Shown here: positions 8,935 to 17,996 of the stretch, piece by piece | Numbering within the stretch: position 1 is the first letter of the stretch | How the letters are laid out: each line of letters starts with the position of its first letter | DNA from: Nocardioides anomalus | Lineage (GTDB): Bacteria; Actinomycetota; Actinomycetes; Propionibacteriales; Nocardioidaceae | Assembly: GCF_011046535.1 (NCBI RefSeq) | Contig: NZ_CP049257.1 | Location: 2,914,001-2,978,000 of the forward strand | DNA length: 64,000 nucleotides | Reading direction: 5' to 3' | Program-made: the position numbers and the translations under genes | The notes under the pieces: generated by a model | The model's database searches: none | What the model was told of the DNA's origin: nothing | Seen by the model: only the letters and a program-made list of their open reading frames with translations

Positions 8935-11900
8935 GTGCCCGAAAGCAATCCGTCCTCGTCGACCTCTGCGGCCACCGTGCCGGAGGAGTTCGGAGCCAAC
9001 GAGTGGCTCGTCGAGGAGATGTACGACCAGTTCCGGGCCGATCCGGGGAGCGTGGACGAGCGCTGGGTGGAGTACTTCAAGACGCACGGCAACGGCAGCG
9101 GCAACGGCAACGGCACCGCGCCGGCGGCGCAGGCCGCGCCGAGCAAGCCGGAGGCCAAGGCTGAGCCGAAGCCGGCCGCCCAGGCCGAGCCCAAGACCGA
9201 GCCCAAGGCCGAGCCCAAGGCCGAGCCCAAGGCTGAGCCGAAGCCGGCCGCCCAGGCCGAGCCCAAGGCCACCGAGCACGTGGACCCGACGCCGACCCCG
9301 GCACCCAAGGCCAAGCCGCGCCCGGAGTCCAAGGCGGCCGAGCCGGCCAAGGGCACGGCCAGCCCGGTGCCCAAGGACCAGCCGCAGCCCGAGAAGTCCG
9401 ACGCCAAGGACGAGCCGACGTACACCGTCCTGCGCGGCGCCCCGGCCCGCACCGTGCAGAACATGGACGCCTCGCTGAGCGTGCCGACCGCCACCTCGGT
9501 GCGCGAGGTCCCGGTCAAGCTGCTGTGGGACAACCGCATCGTCATCAACTCCCACCTCGCCCGGGCGCGCGGCGGCAAGGTGTCGTTCACGCACCTGATC
9601 GGCTACGCGATGGTCCAGGCGCTGAAGTCGATGCCGGAGATGAACGTCGGCTTCGAGGAGCGCGACGGCAAGCCCAACCTGGTCCAGCCGGCGCACATCA
9701 ACCTCGGCCTGGCCATCGACCTGCAGAAGCCCGACGGCACCCGCCAGCTCGTGGTGCCGTCGATCAAGGCCGCCGAGCAGATGGACTTCGCGGCGTTCTG
9801 GACCGCCTACGAGGACATCGTGCGCCGGGCGCGCGACAACAAGCTCACCATCGCCGACTACCAGGGCACCACGATCAGCCTGACCAACCCCGGCGGCATC
9901 GGCACCACCCACTCGGTGCCGCGGCTGATGACGGGGCAGGGCGCGATCATCGGCGTGGGCGCGATGGAGTACCCCGCCGAGTGGCAGGGCGCCTCGGTCG
10001 AGGCGATCGCCCGCAACGGCATCAGCAAGGTCATGACGCTGACCTCGACCTACGACCACCGGGTCATCCAGGGCGCGCAGTCGGGTGAGTTCCTCAAGCG
10101 GATCCACCAGCGGCTGCTGGGCGAGGACGGCTTCTACGACGACATCTTCCGGGCGCTGCGCGTGCCCTACCAGCCGATCCGCTGGTCCAGCGACATCGCC
10201 ACCTCGCACGACGACGAGATCAGCAAGCAGGCCCGGATCCTGGAGCTGATCCACGCCTTCCGGGTGCGCGGGCACCTGATGGCCGACACCGACCCGCTGG
10301 AGTACCGCCAGCGCTCCCACCCCGACCTCGAGGTGGAGTCGCACGGGCTGACCCTGTGGGACCTCGACCGCGAGTTCGCGACCGGGTCGTTCGGCGGCGA
10401 GGGCCGGCGCTTCATGCGGCTGCGCGACATCCTCAAGATCCTGCGCGACTCCTACTGCCGCACCACCGGCATCGAGTACATGCACATCATGGACCCCGAG
10501 CAGCGCCGGTGGATCCAGGAGCGCGTGGAGCAGGCGCACAGCAAGCCGCCGCGCGAGGAGCAGCTGCGCATCCTGCTCAAGCTCAACCAGGCCGAGGCCT
10601 TCGAGACGTTCCTGCAGACCAAGTTCGTCGGGCAGAAGCGCTTCAGCCTCGAGGGCGGCGAGACCACGATCCCGGTCATCGACGAGATCTGCGAGGCCGC
10701 CGCCGAGGCCGACCTCGACGAGGTCACCATCGGCATGGCCCACCGCGGCCGCCTCAACGTGCTGGCCAACATCGTGGGCAAGAAGTACTCCCAGATCTTC
10801 CGGGAGTTCGAGGGCAACATCGACCCCCGCACCGTCCAGGGCTCCGGCGACGTGAAGTACCACCTCGGCGCCGAGGGCGAGTTCGAGGCCGGCTCCGGCG
10901 ACACCATCAAGGTCTCCGTGGCCGCGAACCCCTCGCACCTGGAGACCGTCGACCCGGTCCTGGAGGGCATCGCCCGGGCCAAGCAGGACGTGCTCGACCG
11001 CGGCGCGGCGTACCCCGTGCTGCCGCTGCTGGTCCACGGTGACGCGGCGTTCGCCGGCCAGGGCGTGGTCGCGGAGACGCTGAACCTGTCCCAGCTGCGC
11101 GGCTACCGCACCGGCGGCACCATCCACGTGGTCATCAACAACCAGGTCGGCTTCACCACCTCGCCCGGCTCGTCGCGCTCGTCGCTGTACTGCACCGACG
11201 TCGCACGGATGGTCCAGGCGCCGATCTTCCACGTGAACGGCGACGACCCCGAGGCCTGCATCCGCGTCGCGCGGCTGGCCTTCGAGTACCGCCAGGCGTT
11301 CAACAAGGACGTCGTCATCGACCTGGTCTGCTACCGCCGGCGCGGGCACAACGAGGGCGACGACCCGTCGTACACCCAGCCGCTGATGTACGACCTCATC
11401 GAGCAGAAGCGCTCGGTCCGCAAGCTCTACACCGAGTCCCTCATCGGTCGTGGCGACATCACGATCGAGGAGGCCGAGCAGGTCCTGCGCGACTACCAGC
11501 AGCAGCTCGAGCGGGTCTTCACCGAAGTGCGCGAGGCCGGCAGCACGCCGACCGAGTGGACCACGGTGCCGGACTACCCCGACAAGCCCGAGGGCGAGAC
11601 CGCGACCGCGGTGGTGCCCGAGGTGCTCAAGCGGATCGCCGACGCCTACGTGACCCCGCCCGAGGGCTTCACCGTGCACCCCAAGGTGATGCCGCAGCTC
11701 CAGCGCCGCGCCGCCGCCATCCAGGACGGCCCGATCGACTGGGGCACCGGCGAGATCCTGGCCTTCGGCGCCCTGCTCATGGACGGCCGGCCGGTCCGCC
11801 TGGCCGGCCAGGACAGCCGCCGCGGCACCTTCGTGTCCCGCTTCGCGACGATCATCGACCGGCGCAACGCCGACGAGTGGACGCCGCTGAGCAACCTGAC

Positions 11901-12753
11901 CGAGGACCAGGCCCGCTTCCACGTCTACGACTCGCTGCTCTCGGAGTACGCCGCCCTCGGGTTCGAGTACGGCTACTCCGTGGCCCGCCCCGAGGCGCTG
12001 GTGCTGTGGGAGGCCCAGTTCGGCGACTTCGTCAACGGCGCCCAGAGCGTCATCGACGAGTACATCACCGCCGGCGAGACCAAGTGGAACCAGAAGTCCG
12101 GCGTCGTGCTGCTGCTCCCCCACGGCTACGAGGGCCAGGGCCCCGACCACTCCTCGGCCCGCATCGAGCGCTGGCTGACCATGGCCGCCGACGAGGCCTT
12201 CGTCGTGGCCCAGCCGAGCACGCCCGCGTCGTACTTCCACCTGCTGCGCCGCCACGCCCTCGGCGAGGTGCACCGCCCGCTCATCGTCTTCACCCCGAAG
12301 TCGATGCTCAAGCGCAAGGAGGCCGCCTCGCAGCCCGGGGACTTCACCTCCGGCACCTTCCGGCCGTTCGTCGGCGACGCCCAGGCCGACACCAGCAAGG
12401 TCGACACCCTGCTGCTCTGCTCGGGCCGCGTCACCTGGGACCTCTCCGTCGAGCGCGGCAAGCGCGAGGACGGCGAGCGCTTCGCCATCGGCCGCGTCGA
12501 GCAGCTCTACCCCCGCCCGCTCGACGACATCAGGCACGAGATCGCCCGCTACCCCAACCTCAAGGCCGTCCGCTGGGTGCAGGACGAGCCCCAGAACATG
12601 GGCCCCTGGCCGCACTACGCGCTGAACGTCTGGCCGCACGTCGACGCCACCGTCGAGCCCGTCACGCGCACCGAGTCCTCCAGCCCCTCCGTCGGCACCG
12701 CCAAGCGGCACCAGGAGGAGCAGAAGGACCTCATGGCCCGCGCCTTCGCCTGA
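8935..12753 (+). CDS. kgd: Multifunctional 2-oxoglutarate metabolism enzyme (KGD / SucA-E2 fusion)
   Basis: 1272 residues, matching the 1.2-kb-aa actinobacterial fusion of 2-oxoglutarate dehydrogenase E1 with an E2-type succinyltransferase. In order: the N-terminal E1 segment ([17 protein letters not shown], about 17-52); a Pro/Ala/Lys/Glu-rich linker (about 55-155); the acyltransferase core ending in [11 protein letters not shown] (His375); then the thiamine-diphosphate E1 domain with [13 protein letters not shown] (about 601), GDAAFAGQG (about 703) and NNQVGFTTS. It decarboxylates 2-oxoglutarate and feeds succinyl-CoA to the TCA cycle; there is no lipoyl domain in the chain. GTG 8935 is preceded by AGGAAGAGG and is the only sensible start. 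The GarA/FHA partner is not in the window. Confidence 0.97.
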   Translation: MPESNPSSSTSAATVPEEFGANEWLVEEMYDQFRADPGSVDERWVEYFKTHGNGSGNGNGTAPAAQAAPSKPEAKAEPKPAAQAEPKTEPKAEPKAEPKAEPKPAAQAEPKATEHVDPTPTPAPKAKPRPESKAAEPAKGTASPVPKDQPQPEKSDAKDEPTYTVLRGAPARTVQNMDASLSVPTATSVREVPVKLLWDNRIVINSHLARARGGKVSFTHLIGYAMVQALKSMPEMNVGFEERDGKPNLVQPAHINLGLAIDLQKPDGTRQLVVPSIKAAEQMDFAAFWTAYEDIVRRARDNKLTIADYQGTTISLTNPGGIGTTHSVPRLMTGQGAIIGVGAMEYPAEWQGASVEAIARNGISKVMTLTSTYDHRVIQGAQSGEFLKRIHQRLLGEDGFYDDIFRALRVPYQPIRWSSDIATSHDDEISKQARILELIHAFRVRGHLMADTDPLEYRQRSHPDLEVESHGLTLWDLDREFATGSFGGEGRRFMRLRDILKILRDSYCRTTGIEYMHIMDPEQRRWIQERVEQAHSKPPREEQLRILLKLNQAEAFETFLQTKFVGQKRFSLEGGETTIPVIDEICEAAAEADLDEVTIGMAHRGRLNVLANIVGKKYSQIFREFEGNIDPRTVQGSGDVKYHLGAEGEFEAGSGDTIKVSVAANPSHLETVDPVLEGIARAKQDVLDRGAAYPVLPLLVHGDAAFAGQGVVAETLNLSQLRGYRTGGTIHVVINNQVGFTTSPGSSRSSLYCTDVARMVQAPIFHVNGDDPEACIRVARLAFEYRQAFNKDVVIDLVCYRRRGHNEGDDPSYTQPLMYDLIEQKRSVRKLYTESLIGRGDITIEEAEQVLRDYQQQLERVFTEVREAGSTPTEWTTVPDYPDKPEGETATAVVPEVLKRIADAYVTPPEGFTVHPKVMPQLQRRAAAIQDGPIDWGTGEILAFGALLMDGRPVRLAGQDSRRGTFVSRFATIIDRRNADEWTPLSNLTEDQARFHVYDSLLSEYAALGFEYGYSVARPEALVLWEAQFGDFVNGAQSVIDEYITAGETKWNQKSGVVLLLPHGYEGQGPDHSSARIERWLTMAADEAFVVAQPSTPASYFHLLRRHALGEVHRPLIVFTPKSMLKRKEAASQPGDFTSGTFRPFVGDAQADTSKVDTLLLCSGRVTWDLSVERGKREDGERFAIGRVEQLYPRPLDDIRHEIARYPNLKAVRWVQDEPQNMGPWPHYALNVWPHVDATVEPVTRTESSSPSVGTAKRHQEEQKDLMARAFA
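9155..9267 (+). repeat. Internal tandem repeats in the kgd linker
   Basis: A 41-bp segment at 9155-9195 recurs exactly at 9227-9267. Between them are several 12-bp units encoding Glu-Pro-Lys-Ala. The array keeps the frame and makes the flexible linker between the N-terminal segment and the acyltransferase domain. It is prone to length change by slippage. Confidence 0.85.
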
Positions 12754-12760
12754 GCGGCAC

Positions 12761-12798
12761 CACCGAGGGCCGGTCGCTGACGCGACCGGCCCTCGGTG
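12761..12798 (+). terminator. Intrinsic terminator after kgd
   Basis: A perfect 17-bp GC-rich stem (12761-12777 with 12782-12798) closes a TGAC loop 8 bp after the kgd stop. There is no long U tract, which is usual for terminators in such GC-rich genomes. Confidence 0.8.
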
Positions 12799-12857
12799 CG
12801 TCAGGGCTCGGGTCCGTTGCCGCCTGGGAGGATGGACGTCGAACGGAAGGAGCAGGC

Positions 12858-13034
12858 GTGTACTTCACCGACCGCGGGATCGAGGAGCTGGCGCAGCGGC
12901 GGGGGGACGAGGAGGTCTCGCTGGCGTGGCTGGCGGAGCGGCTGAGCGAGTTCACCGACGTGCACCCGGAGTTCGAGAACGCCGTGGAGCGGCTGGCCAC
13001 GTGGCTGGCGCGGCTGGACGACCCCGAGGACTGA
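12858..13034 (+). CDS. DUF6104 small conserved protein
   Basis: 58 residues: an N-terminus YFTDRGIEELAQRRGDEEVS, then LAWLAERLSEFTDVHPEFE, VERLATWLARLDDPED. This is the actinobacterial DUF6104 pattern, acidic and helical, of unknown function. GTG 12858 follows GGAAGGAG. It sits alone after the kgd terminator, an arrangement that recurs in actinobacteria as far as I recall. Confidence 0.85.
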   Translation: MYFTDRGIEELAQRRGDEEVSLAWLAERLSEFTDVHPEFENAVERLATWLARLDDPED

Positions 13035-13068
13035 GGGTCGGGGGGCGCGCGGACCCTAGGCTGGGTGC

Positions 13069-13722
13069 GTGACCGCGCAGACCGAGTGGCTCCCGTCCAC
13101 CGTCAGCGAGGGGGTCGAGTACCCCGCCGCTCCGTGGGAGATGGTCGGCTCGCTGTGGCTGACGCTGTTCCGGGTGCCGCGAGCGGTGGACGAGCTGCGG
13201 CCGGCGGGGCTGTACGGCGCGGCGTTCGTCTCCTACGAGGAGGGCAGCCCGCTGGAGTACGCCGAGCTGCTGGTCGCCCGGCCGGTGGCCGCGGGCGGCC
13301 AGCGTGGGAGGCGGGTGAGCATCACCGACATCTGGGTGGACTCGCCGGAGTCGGTGGCGGGCGGCCGGGAGCTGTGGGCGATCCCGAAGGGCCTGTGCGA
13401 CTTCTCCTTCGAGACCGTGCACGCCGGGCCGCTGTCCACCACGCGGTGGACGGCGCACGAGGGGCGTACGCCGATCGCGAGCGCGACGTTCCGCGACGTG
13501 TCGCGGGCGGCGCCGCGGCTGCCGTTCAAGGCCACGGTGTGGCAGCCGGGGATCGCGGACACCGGCGGCGCCGAGCGGACCGCGGTCATGCAGGGCGCCG
13601 CGCGGGCGCTGCCGGCGCGGGCGCGCTGGGACGTCAACCCCGACGGCCCGTTGGGCTGGCTGGTGGGCGCGCGGCAGCTGGCGTCGTTCCGGCAGGCCGG
13701 CTTCCGGATGTCCTTCGGGTGA
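13069..13722 (+). CDS. Acetoacetate decarboxylase-family protein
   Basis: 217 residues. EYPAAPWEMVGSLWLTLFRV, YAELLVARPV, ITDIWVDSPESVAGGRELW and IPKGLCDFSFE fit the ADC beta-barrel fold (PF06314), with the conserved GREL/IPK region where the active-site Lys lies in true decarboxylases. Enzymatic activity is not certain, since many members act as aldolase-dehydratases or have unknown roles. GTG 13069; no operon partner. Confidence 0.65.
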   Translation: MTAQTEWLPSTVSEGVEYPAAPWEMVGSLWLTLFRVPRAVDELRPAGLYGAAFVSYEEGSPLEYAELLVARPVAAGGQRGRRVSITDIWVDSPESVAGGRELWAIPKGLCDFSFETVHAGPLSTTRWTAHEGRTPIASATFRDVSRAAPRLPFKATVWQPGIADTGGAERTAVMQGAARALPARARWDVNPDGPLGWLVGARQLASFRQAGFRMSFG

Positions 13723-13744
13723 GGCCGCCGGCCAGGACGGCCGG

Positions 13745-14080
13745 CTAGGACGGCTCGGGCAGGAAGGCCCGCACCTCCACGCGGCGGTTGCAGGCCAGGG
13801 AGCCGGCGGCGGCGAGCTCGAGGGCGGCGTCGAGGTCGGGGGCCTCGAAGACCCAGAAGCCGGCCACCCACTCCTTGGTCTCCACGAACGGCCCGTCGAC
13901 GACCAGCGCGCGGCCGGCCCGGTTGTCGACGGTGGTGGCGGTGTCGGGCGAGGCGAGGCCGGCGGCGAAGACCCACTGGCCGCGCGCCTGCACGTCGGCG
14001 TTGAAGGCGTCGATCGCGGCCATCTCCTCGTCGGTGCCGGAGTTGCTCTGGTCGTCGATCACGGACACGAAGTACTGCAT
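13745..14080 (-). CDS. YCII-related domain protein
   Basis: 111 residues, one ferredoxin-like YCII domain: MQYFVSVIDDQSN, AGLASPDTATTV, ALVVDGPFVETKEWVAGFW (the DGPFxExKE motif) and LACNRRVEVRAFLP. In actinobacteria these proteins often accompany ECF sigma factors, but none is adjacent here. Function unknown; the fold binds small molecules. ATG 14080. Confidence 0.88.
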   Translation of the reverse strand: MQYFVSVIDDQSNSGTDEEMAAIDAFNADVQARGQWVFAAGLASPDTATTVDNRAGRALVVDGPFVETKEWVAGFWVFEAPDLDAALELAAAGSLACNRRVEVRAFLPEPS

Positions 14081-14176
14081 CGGGGCTCCCTGCGCTCGGG
14101 CGGCGACACCTTCGGACAGGTGCCGCTCACGACTACCACGAACGGCGGGCGCCCGGGACGACAGCGTGCCGCAGGG

Positions 14177-14809
14177 TCAGGTGCGCGACTGCCAGTTGAG
14201 CGCGCCGATGAGCACCATGCGCAGCTGGGTGCGGGCGGTCTCGACGATCTGCTTCTCGGCGCCGGGACGGCCGGCGGCAGCCATGATCTGCTCGGCGGTC
14301 GAGACCATCGCGGTCACGATCAGGTTGGAGAGCACCCGCAGGTCCTCGGCCGACCAGGGCTGGGTGCCGGGCAGCCGGGCCAGGTCGGTGGCCAGCTCGC
14401 GCTCGCAGAGCTCGATCTCGTGCCGGATGGCCTCGCGCACCAGGGGCGGGCCGGCGGCGCGCTCGCGGGCGATGAACTTGAAGTGGTCGCGGTGGCGCTG
14501 CACGTGGTCGTAGAGGATCTCGACCGACCGGTCCACGATCGCGGCGTACGACGGGTCGCCGCGGCGCACGTCGCGCAGCATCGCGCGCAGCGAGACGAAG
14601 GACTCGTCCACCAGCGCCAGGCCGAGGGACTCGATGGAGTCGAAGTGGCGGTAGAACGCGGTCGGCACGATCCCGACCTCCTTGGCCACCTGGCGCAGCG
14701 ACAGCGCGACCAGCGAGGAGTCCTCGCACAGGTGCATGGCGGCGTCCAGGATGGCCCGGCGGGTGCGCTCCTTGCGCTCACCCCTCGACTCCGCGCGGGC
14801 CTCGGACAT
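14177..14809 (-). CDS. TetR family repressor of the desaturase operon (FabR/DesT-like)
   Basis: 210 residues. HTH at about 15-60: RRAILDAAMHLCEDSSLVAL, then VAKEVGIVPTAFYRHFDSI. The HFxxIxxL-type junction and the C-terminal helices resemble repressors of unsaturated fatty acid synthesis. It is divergent from the reductase/desaturase pair, with a 26-bp palindrome in the shared promoter. Likely senses acyl-CoA saturation. ATG 14809. Confidence 0.87.
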   Translation of the reverse strand: MSEARAESRGERKERTRRAILDAAMHLCEDSSLVALSLRQVAKEVGIVPTAFYRHFDSIESLGLALVDESFVSLRAMLRDVRRGDPSYAAIVDRSVEILYDHVQRHRDHFKFIARERAAGPPLVREAIRHEIELCERELATDLARLPGTQPWSAEDLRVLSNLIVTAMVSTAEQIMAAAGRPGAEKQIVETARTQLRMVLIGALNWQSRT

Positions 14810-14888
14810 GGAGCCATCCTAGTCGGTGCACGTGTGTCCACACTCACGCGGCGACGTGCTTGACCGTGACCTGGCGGCTTGGGCATCG

Positions 14889-14914
14889 TTTGAGTGCACA
14901 GGCGTTCACTCAAA
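14889..14914. promoter_or_regulatory. Operator of the desaturase-operon TetR repressor
   Basis: A 26-bp palindrome with outer arms TTTGAGTG and CACTCAAA and one symmetric mismatch pair inside. It lies 22 bp before the reductase GTG, overlapping the expected core promoter. Assigned to the divergent TetR gene by position and symmetry. Confidence 0.8.
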
Positions 14915-14936
14915 TCTCGATGACCGAGGAGGCACC

Positions 14937-16013
14937 GTGGGACTCGCCGACACCATCCTCCGCTCGCGCGCAGTGGCCGCACTGACCTCGCCGCAGGGCG
15001 TGGACCGCTACCTCGAGCACGTGAACCCGATGTGGGCCGCGCACGAGGTGCGCGCCCGCATCGTCGACGTGCACCGCGAGGTCGACGTGCCCGGCCACCC
15101 GCCGGTGGCGACGATCACCCTCCAGCCGACCTCGACCTGGCGCGGCCACCGGGCCGGTCAGCACGTCCAGCTGGGCGTGGAGGTCGACGGAGCACGGCGC
15201 ACGACGCGCGTCTTCACCATCTCCAGCCCCGACTCGCGCCAGGGCGACCGGTTCACGATCACCCTGCGGGCCAACCCGGACGGCGTGGTGAGCCGGTTCC
15301 TGGTCGAGCGCGCCCGGCCGGGCACGATGGTCCACCTCAGCCAGGCCGAGGGCGACTTCGTCCTCCCCGACCGCGTGCCCGAGCAGCTGCTCTTCGTCTC
15401 CGGCGGCTCCGGCATCACCCCGGTGATGTCCATGCTGCGCTCGCTGCAGCGCCGCACGCACCGGGGACAGGTCACCTTCCTGCACTACGCGCAGAGCCCC
15501 GAGCACCAGATCTTCGCCGCCGAGCTCGACGAGGTCCGCCGCTCCGGCCACGGCACCGACGTGCACCTGCTCCACCCCGAGCTCGGCGACCCGAACCTCT
15601 CCCCCGCCTTCCTCGAGCGGCTCGTGCCCGGCTACCGCGACGTCCCGACCTGGGCGTGCGGCCCGGCGCCGATGATCGAGGCCGTCCGGGGCGCGTACGA
15701 CGACAGCCCCGCCCTGCGGGTGGAGTACTTCCAGCCCCCGCGCACCTCGGGCACCTCCGCCGAGGGCGACGTGGCCTTCGCCCGGTCCGGGGTCGAGGCG
15801 CCCAACACCGGCGCGCCGCTGCTCGAGCAGGCCGAGGCCGCCGGGCTCACCCCGGAGTTCGGGTGCCGGATGGGCATCTGCTTCTCCTGCACCGCACTCA
15901 AGCGCGAGGGCACGGTCCGCAACGTCCTCAGTGGCGAGGAGTCCTCGCTGCCGGACGAGGAGATCCGTGTCTGTGTCTCTGCCCCCGTCGGCGACTGCGT
16001 CGTCGACCTCTGA
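14937..16013 (+). CDS. Ferredoxin reductase (FAD/NAD(P)/2Fe-2S) partner of the desaturase
   Basis: 358 residues, homologous in layout to M. tuberculosis Rv3230c. It has an FAD-binding barrel (HRAGQHVQLGVEVDG, then TRVFTISSP), an NAD(P) domain (LLFVSGGSGITPVMSMLRSL, WACGPAPMIEAV) and a C-terminal plant-type 2Fe-2S ferredoxin (EFGCRMGICFSCTALKREG, then VCVSAPVGDCVVDL; Cx4Cx2C...C). It passes electrons from NADPH to the downstream desaturase. GTG 14937 follows GAGGAGG with ideal spacing. Operon spacing to the desaturase is 12 nt. Confidence 0.92.
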   Translation: MGLADTILRSRAVAALTSPQGVDRYLEHVNPMWAAHEVRARIVDVHREVDVPGHPPVATITLQPTSTWRGHRAGQHVQLGVEVDGARRTTRVFTISSPDSRQGDRFTITLRANPDGVVSRFLVERARPGTMVHLSQAEGDFVLPDRVPEQLLFVSGGSGITPVMSMLRSLQRRTHRGQVTFLHYAQSPEHQIFAAELDEVRRSGHGTDVHLLHPELGDPNLSPAFLERLVPGYRDVPTWACGPAPMIEAVRGAYDDSPALRVEYFQPPRTSGTSAEGDVAFARSGVEAPNTGAPLLEQAEAAGLTPEFGCRMGICFSCTALKREGTVRNVLSGEESSLPDEEIRVCVSAPVGDCVVDL

Positions 16014-16025
16014 GAGGAGCCACTC

Positions 16026-17147
16026 ATGAGCACCAGGACCAAGAAGATGAAGTCCAACAACACCACGCTGAGCGACGAGGACCTCGAGCGCTTCGGCGAG
16101 GAGCTCGACGCCATCCGCCAGCGCGTCCTGGCCGACCTCGGCGAGCAGGACGCGGCGTACATCAGGAACGTGGTCAAGCGCCGCCAGCAGTTCGAGGTGG
16201 CCGGCCGGCTGATGTTCTACGTGCCGCCGCTGTGGCCCTTCGCCGTGGCCTCGCTGAGCATCTCCAAGATCCTCGACAACATGGAGATCGGCCACAACGT
16301 CATGCACGGTCAGTACGACTGGATGGGCGACCCCGGCCTGAACTCGCGGATGTACGACTGGGACACCGTGTGCCCCGGCGAGCAGTGGAAGCACAGCCAC
16401 AACTACATCCACCACACCTACACCAACATCCTGGGCAAGGACCGCGACATCGGCTACGGCATCCTGCGCATGGACGAGGACCAGCCGTGGCACCCCTACT
16501 ACCTGGGCAACCCGGTGTACGCCACGCTGCTGATGCTGTTCTTCGAGTGGGGCGTGGCCCTGCACGACCTCGAGGTGGAGAACATCGTCTCCGGCCAGCG
16601 CAGCCACGCGGACAACAAGCCGCTCTACCCCGGCCTGATCCGCAAGATCCGCAACCAGACGCTCAAGGACTACCTGCTGTTCCCGGCGCTGACCGGCCCG
16701 CTGTTCCCGCTGACCCTCGCCGGCAACGCCACGGCCAACCTGGTCCGCAACATCTGGGCCTTCAACATCATCTTCTGCGGCCACTTCCCGGCCGGCGTCG
16801 CGACGTTCCACCAGGACGAGTGCGAGGACGAGACGCGCGGGCACTGGTACTACCGCCAGCTGCTGGGCTCGGCCAACATCACCGGCAGCCCGCTCTTCCA
16901 CGTGATGAGCGGCAACCTTTCGCACCAGATCGAGCACCACCTGTTCCCGGACCTGCCGGCCCGGCGCTACCCGGAGATCGCGGTCGAGGTGCGCGAGATC
17001 TGCGAGCGCTACGACCTGCCGTACAACACCGGCGGGCTCTCCCAGCAGCTGTTCTCGGTGGCCAGGAAGATCTGCCGGATGGCGCTGCCGGGCTCGTCCA
17101 AGGACAGCGGCCCGGCCACCGCGACCGACGACGTCTTGGCCGCCTGA
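16026..17147 (+). CDS. desA3: Membrane fatty-acid (stearoyl-CoA delta-9) desaturase, DesA3-like
   Basis: 373 residues with hydrophobic helices and the three di-iron His boxes: IGHNVMHGQYDW (HxxxH), HSHNYIHHTYTN (HxxHH) and LSHQIEHHLFPDLP (HxxHH). This is the acyl-CoA desaturase class, and its pairing with the upstream Fe-S reductase reproduces M. tuberculosis Rv3230c-desA3. It introduces a double bond into saturated acyl chains for membrane fluidity. ATG 16026 follows GAGAGGAG. Controlled by the TetR operator upstream. Its length is close to the family's. Confidence 0.9.
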   Translation: MSTRTKKMKSNNTTLSDEDLERFGEELDAIRQRVLADLGEQDAAYIRNVVKRRQQFEVAGRLMFYVPPLWPFAVASLSISKILDNMEIGHNVMHGQYDWMGDPGLNSRMYDWDTVCPGEQWKHSHNYIHHTYTNILGKDRDIGYGILRMDEDQPWHPYYLGNPVYATLLMLFFEWGVALHDLEVENIVSGQRSHADNKPLYPGLIRKIRNQTLKDYLLFPALTGPLFPLTLAGNATANLVRNIWAFNIIFCGHFPAGVATFHQDECEDETRGHWYYRQLLGSANITGSPLFHVMSGNLSHQIEHHLFPDLPARRYPEIAVEVREICERYDLPYNTGGLSQQLFSVARKICRMALPGSSKDSGPATATDDVLAA

Positions 17148-17172
17148 CCGGCCCCGCGCGAGACTGGACGCC

Positions 17173-17448
17173 ATGAGCGAGCAGCACGGCGAGAGCGACC
17201 ACGGCGAGAAGCTGTCCGGCGCCGAGATCGGCAAGGACGCGGTGCAGTCCACGCTCGAGGCGGCGGCCACCACCGTGGGCCAGGTCGCGACCATCGTGAC
17301 CGCCGCGGTCGGCGACATCACCCGGGCGATCGGCGACTTCGCCACGGAGGTCTTCGAGATCCGCGAGGCCTCGCGCAAGGCGGCCGAGGACGGGCACGGC
17401 GACGGGGCCGGTGACGGGCCCGACGACGAGCCGTACGACCGGCCGTAG
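17173..17448 (+). CDS. Small hypothetical protein with amphipathic helix
   Basis: 91 residues. Acidic His/Glu-rich ends flank a long helix (VQSTLEAAATTVGQVATIV, then TAAVGDITRAIGDFATEVF) of alternating hydrophobic positions. No family recognised. It lies 25 bp after the desaturase and may be co-transcribed. Composition suggests membrane-surface or coiled-coil association rather than an enzyme. Confidence 0.6.
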   Translation: MSEQHGESDHGEKLSGAEIGKDAVQSTLEAAATTVGQVATIVTAAVGDITRAIGDFATEVFEIREASRKAAEDGHGDGAGDGPDDEPYDRP

Positions 17449-17453
17449 CCGGC

Positions 17454-17870
17454 TCAGGGCGGCGCGTCGAGCCGGCGCACCAGCCGCTGTGGCGCACAGC
17501 AGCGGTAGCTGTCGGTGACCAGCTCGGCGACCTCCGCCCAGTCGGTGGCGTCGTCGAGCACCATGCCCATCGCGGTCGGTGACCACGCCGGCTTCCAGAA
17601 CGGCGGCCCGGCGTGGGTCAGCGCGAGCAGCTCGTCGCCCGCGGAGCGGAAGGTCAGCACCGTCGTCGGCTCGGTGACGCCGGTGGCCTCGCGGTAGGCC
17701 GAGGTGTAGCCCTGCTGCGCGACCAGCACGTGGGCGAACGTCGCGCCGCGCACCCGCCACCGCACGCCCGTCCACGCCTCCTCCTCCACGGCCTCGGGCA
17801 GCCGGGACGCGGTCTCCCCCACCCGCGCGACCACCTCCGCGGTCGGCTCGGTGCGGGGCGGTCGGGGCAC
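17454..17870 (-). CDS. MmcQ/YjbR family protein
   Basis: About 138 residues with a YjbR-like (CyaY-fold) pattern: LPEAVEEEAWTGVRWRVRG, FAHVLV, VLTFRSAGDELLAL, PFWKPAWSPTAMGMVLDD, DWAEVAELVTDSYR. GTG 17870 starts just before the first helix; a GTG at 17936 would add 22 Pro/Ala-rich residues and overlap the upstream promoter. DNA binding has been proposed for the family but the role here is unknown. Confidence 0.75.
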   Translation of the reverse strand: MPRPPRTEPTAEVVARVGETASRLPEAVEEEAWTGVRWRVRGATFAHVLVAQQGYTSAYREATGVTEPTTVLTFRSAGDELLALTHAGPPFWKPAWSPTAMGMVLDDATDWAEVAELVTDSYRCCAPQRLVRRLDAPP

Positions 17871-17996
17871 GGGCCGGAGTCTGGCAGCGGCCGCCGACAG
17901 CCCGCCGTCTCGCGCCTCACCCGTACCGGGGTTCACACCCGTGTCACACGGTGGCTACTCTCCGGACACCAAGGTGCCGAGCGGGAGGAGTCCCCG

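Noticed and set aside
9155..9267. Possible CRISPR or mobile repeat
   Set aside because: In-frame Glu-Pro-Lys-Ala coding repeats within the kgd linker; no spacer structure.
8224..12711. A 1495-codon open frame on the strand opposite kgd
   Set aside because: It is a high-GC antisense shadow; only its last 200 codons (8224-8823) form a real gene, the lipoprotein. Kgd motifs are unambiguous on the other strand.
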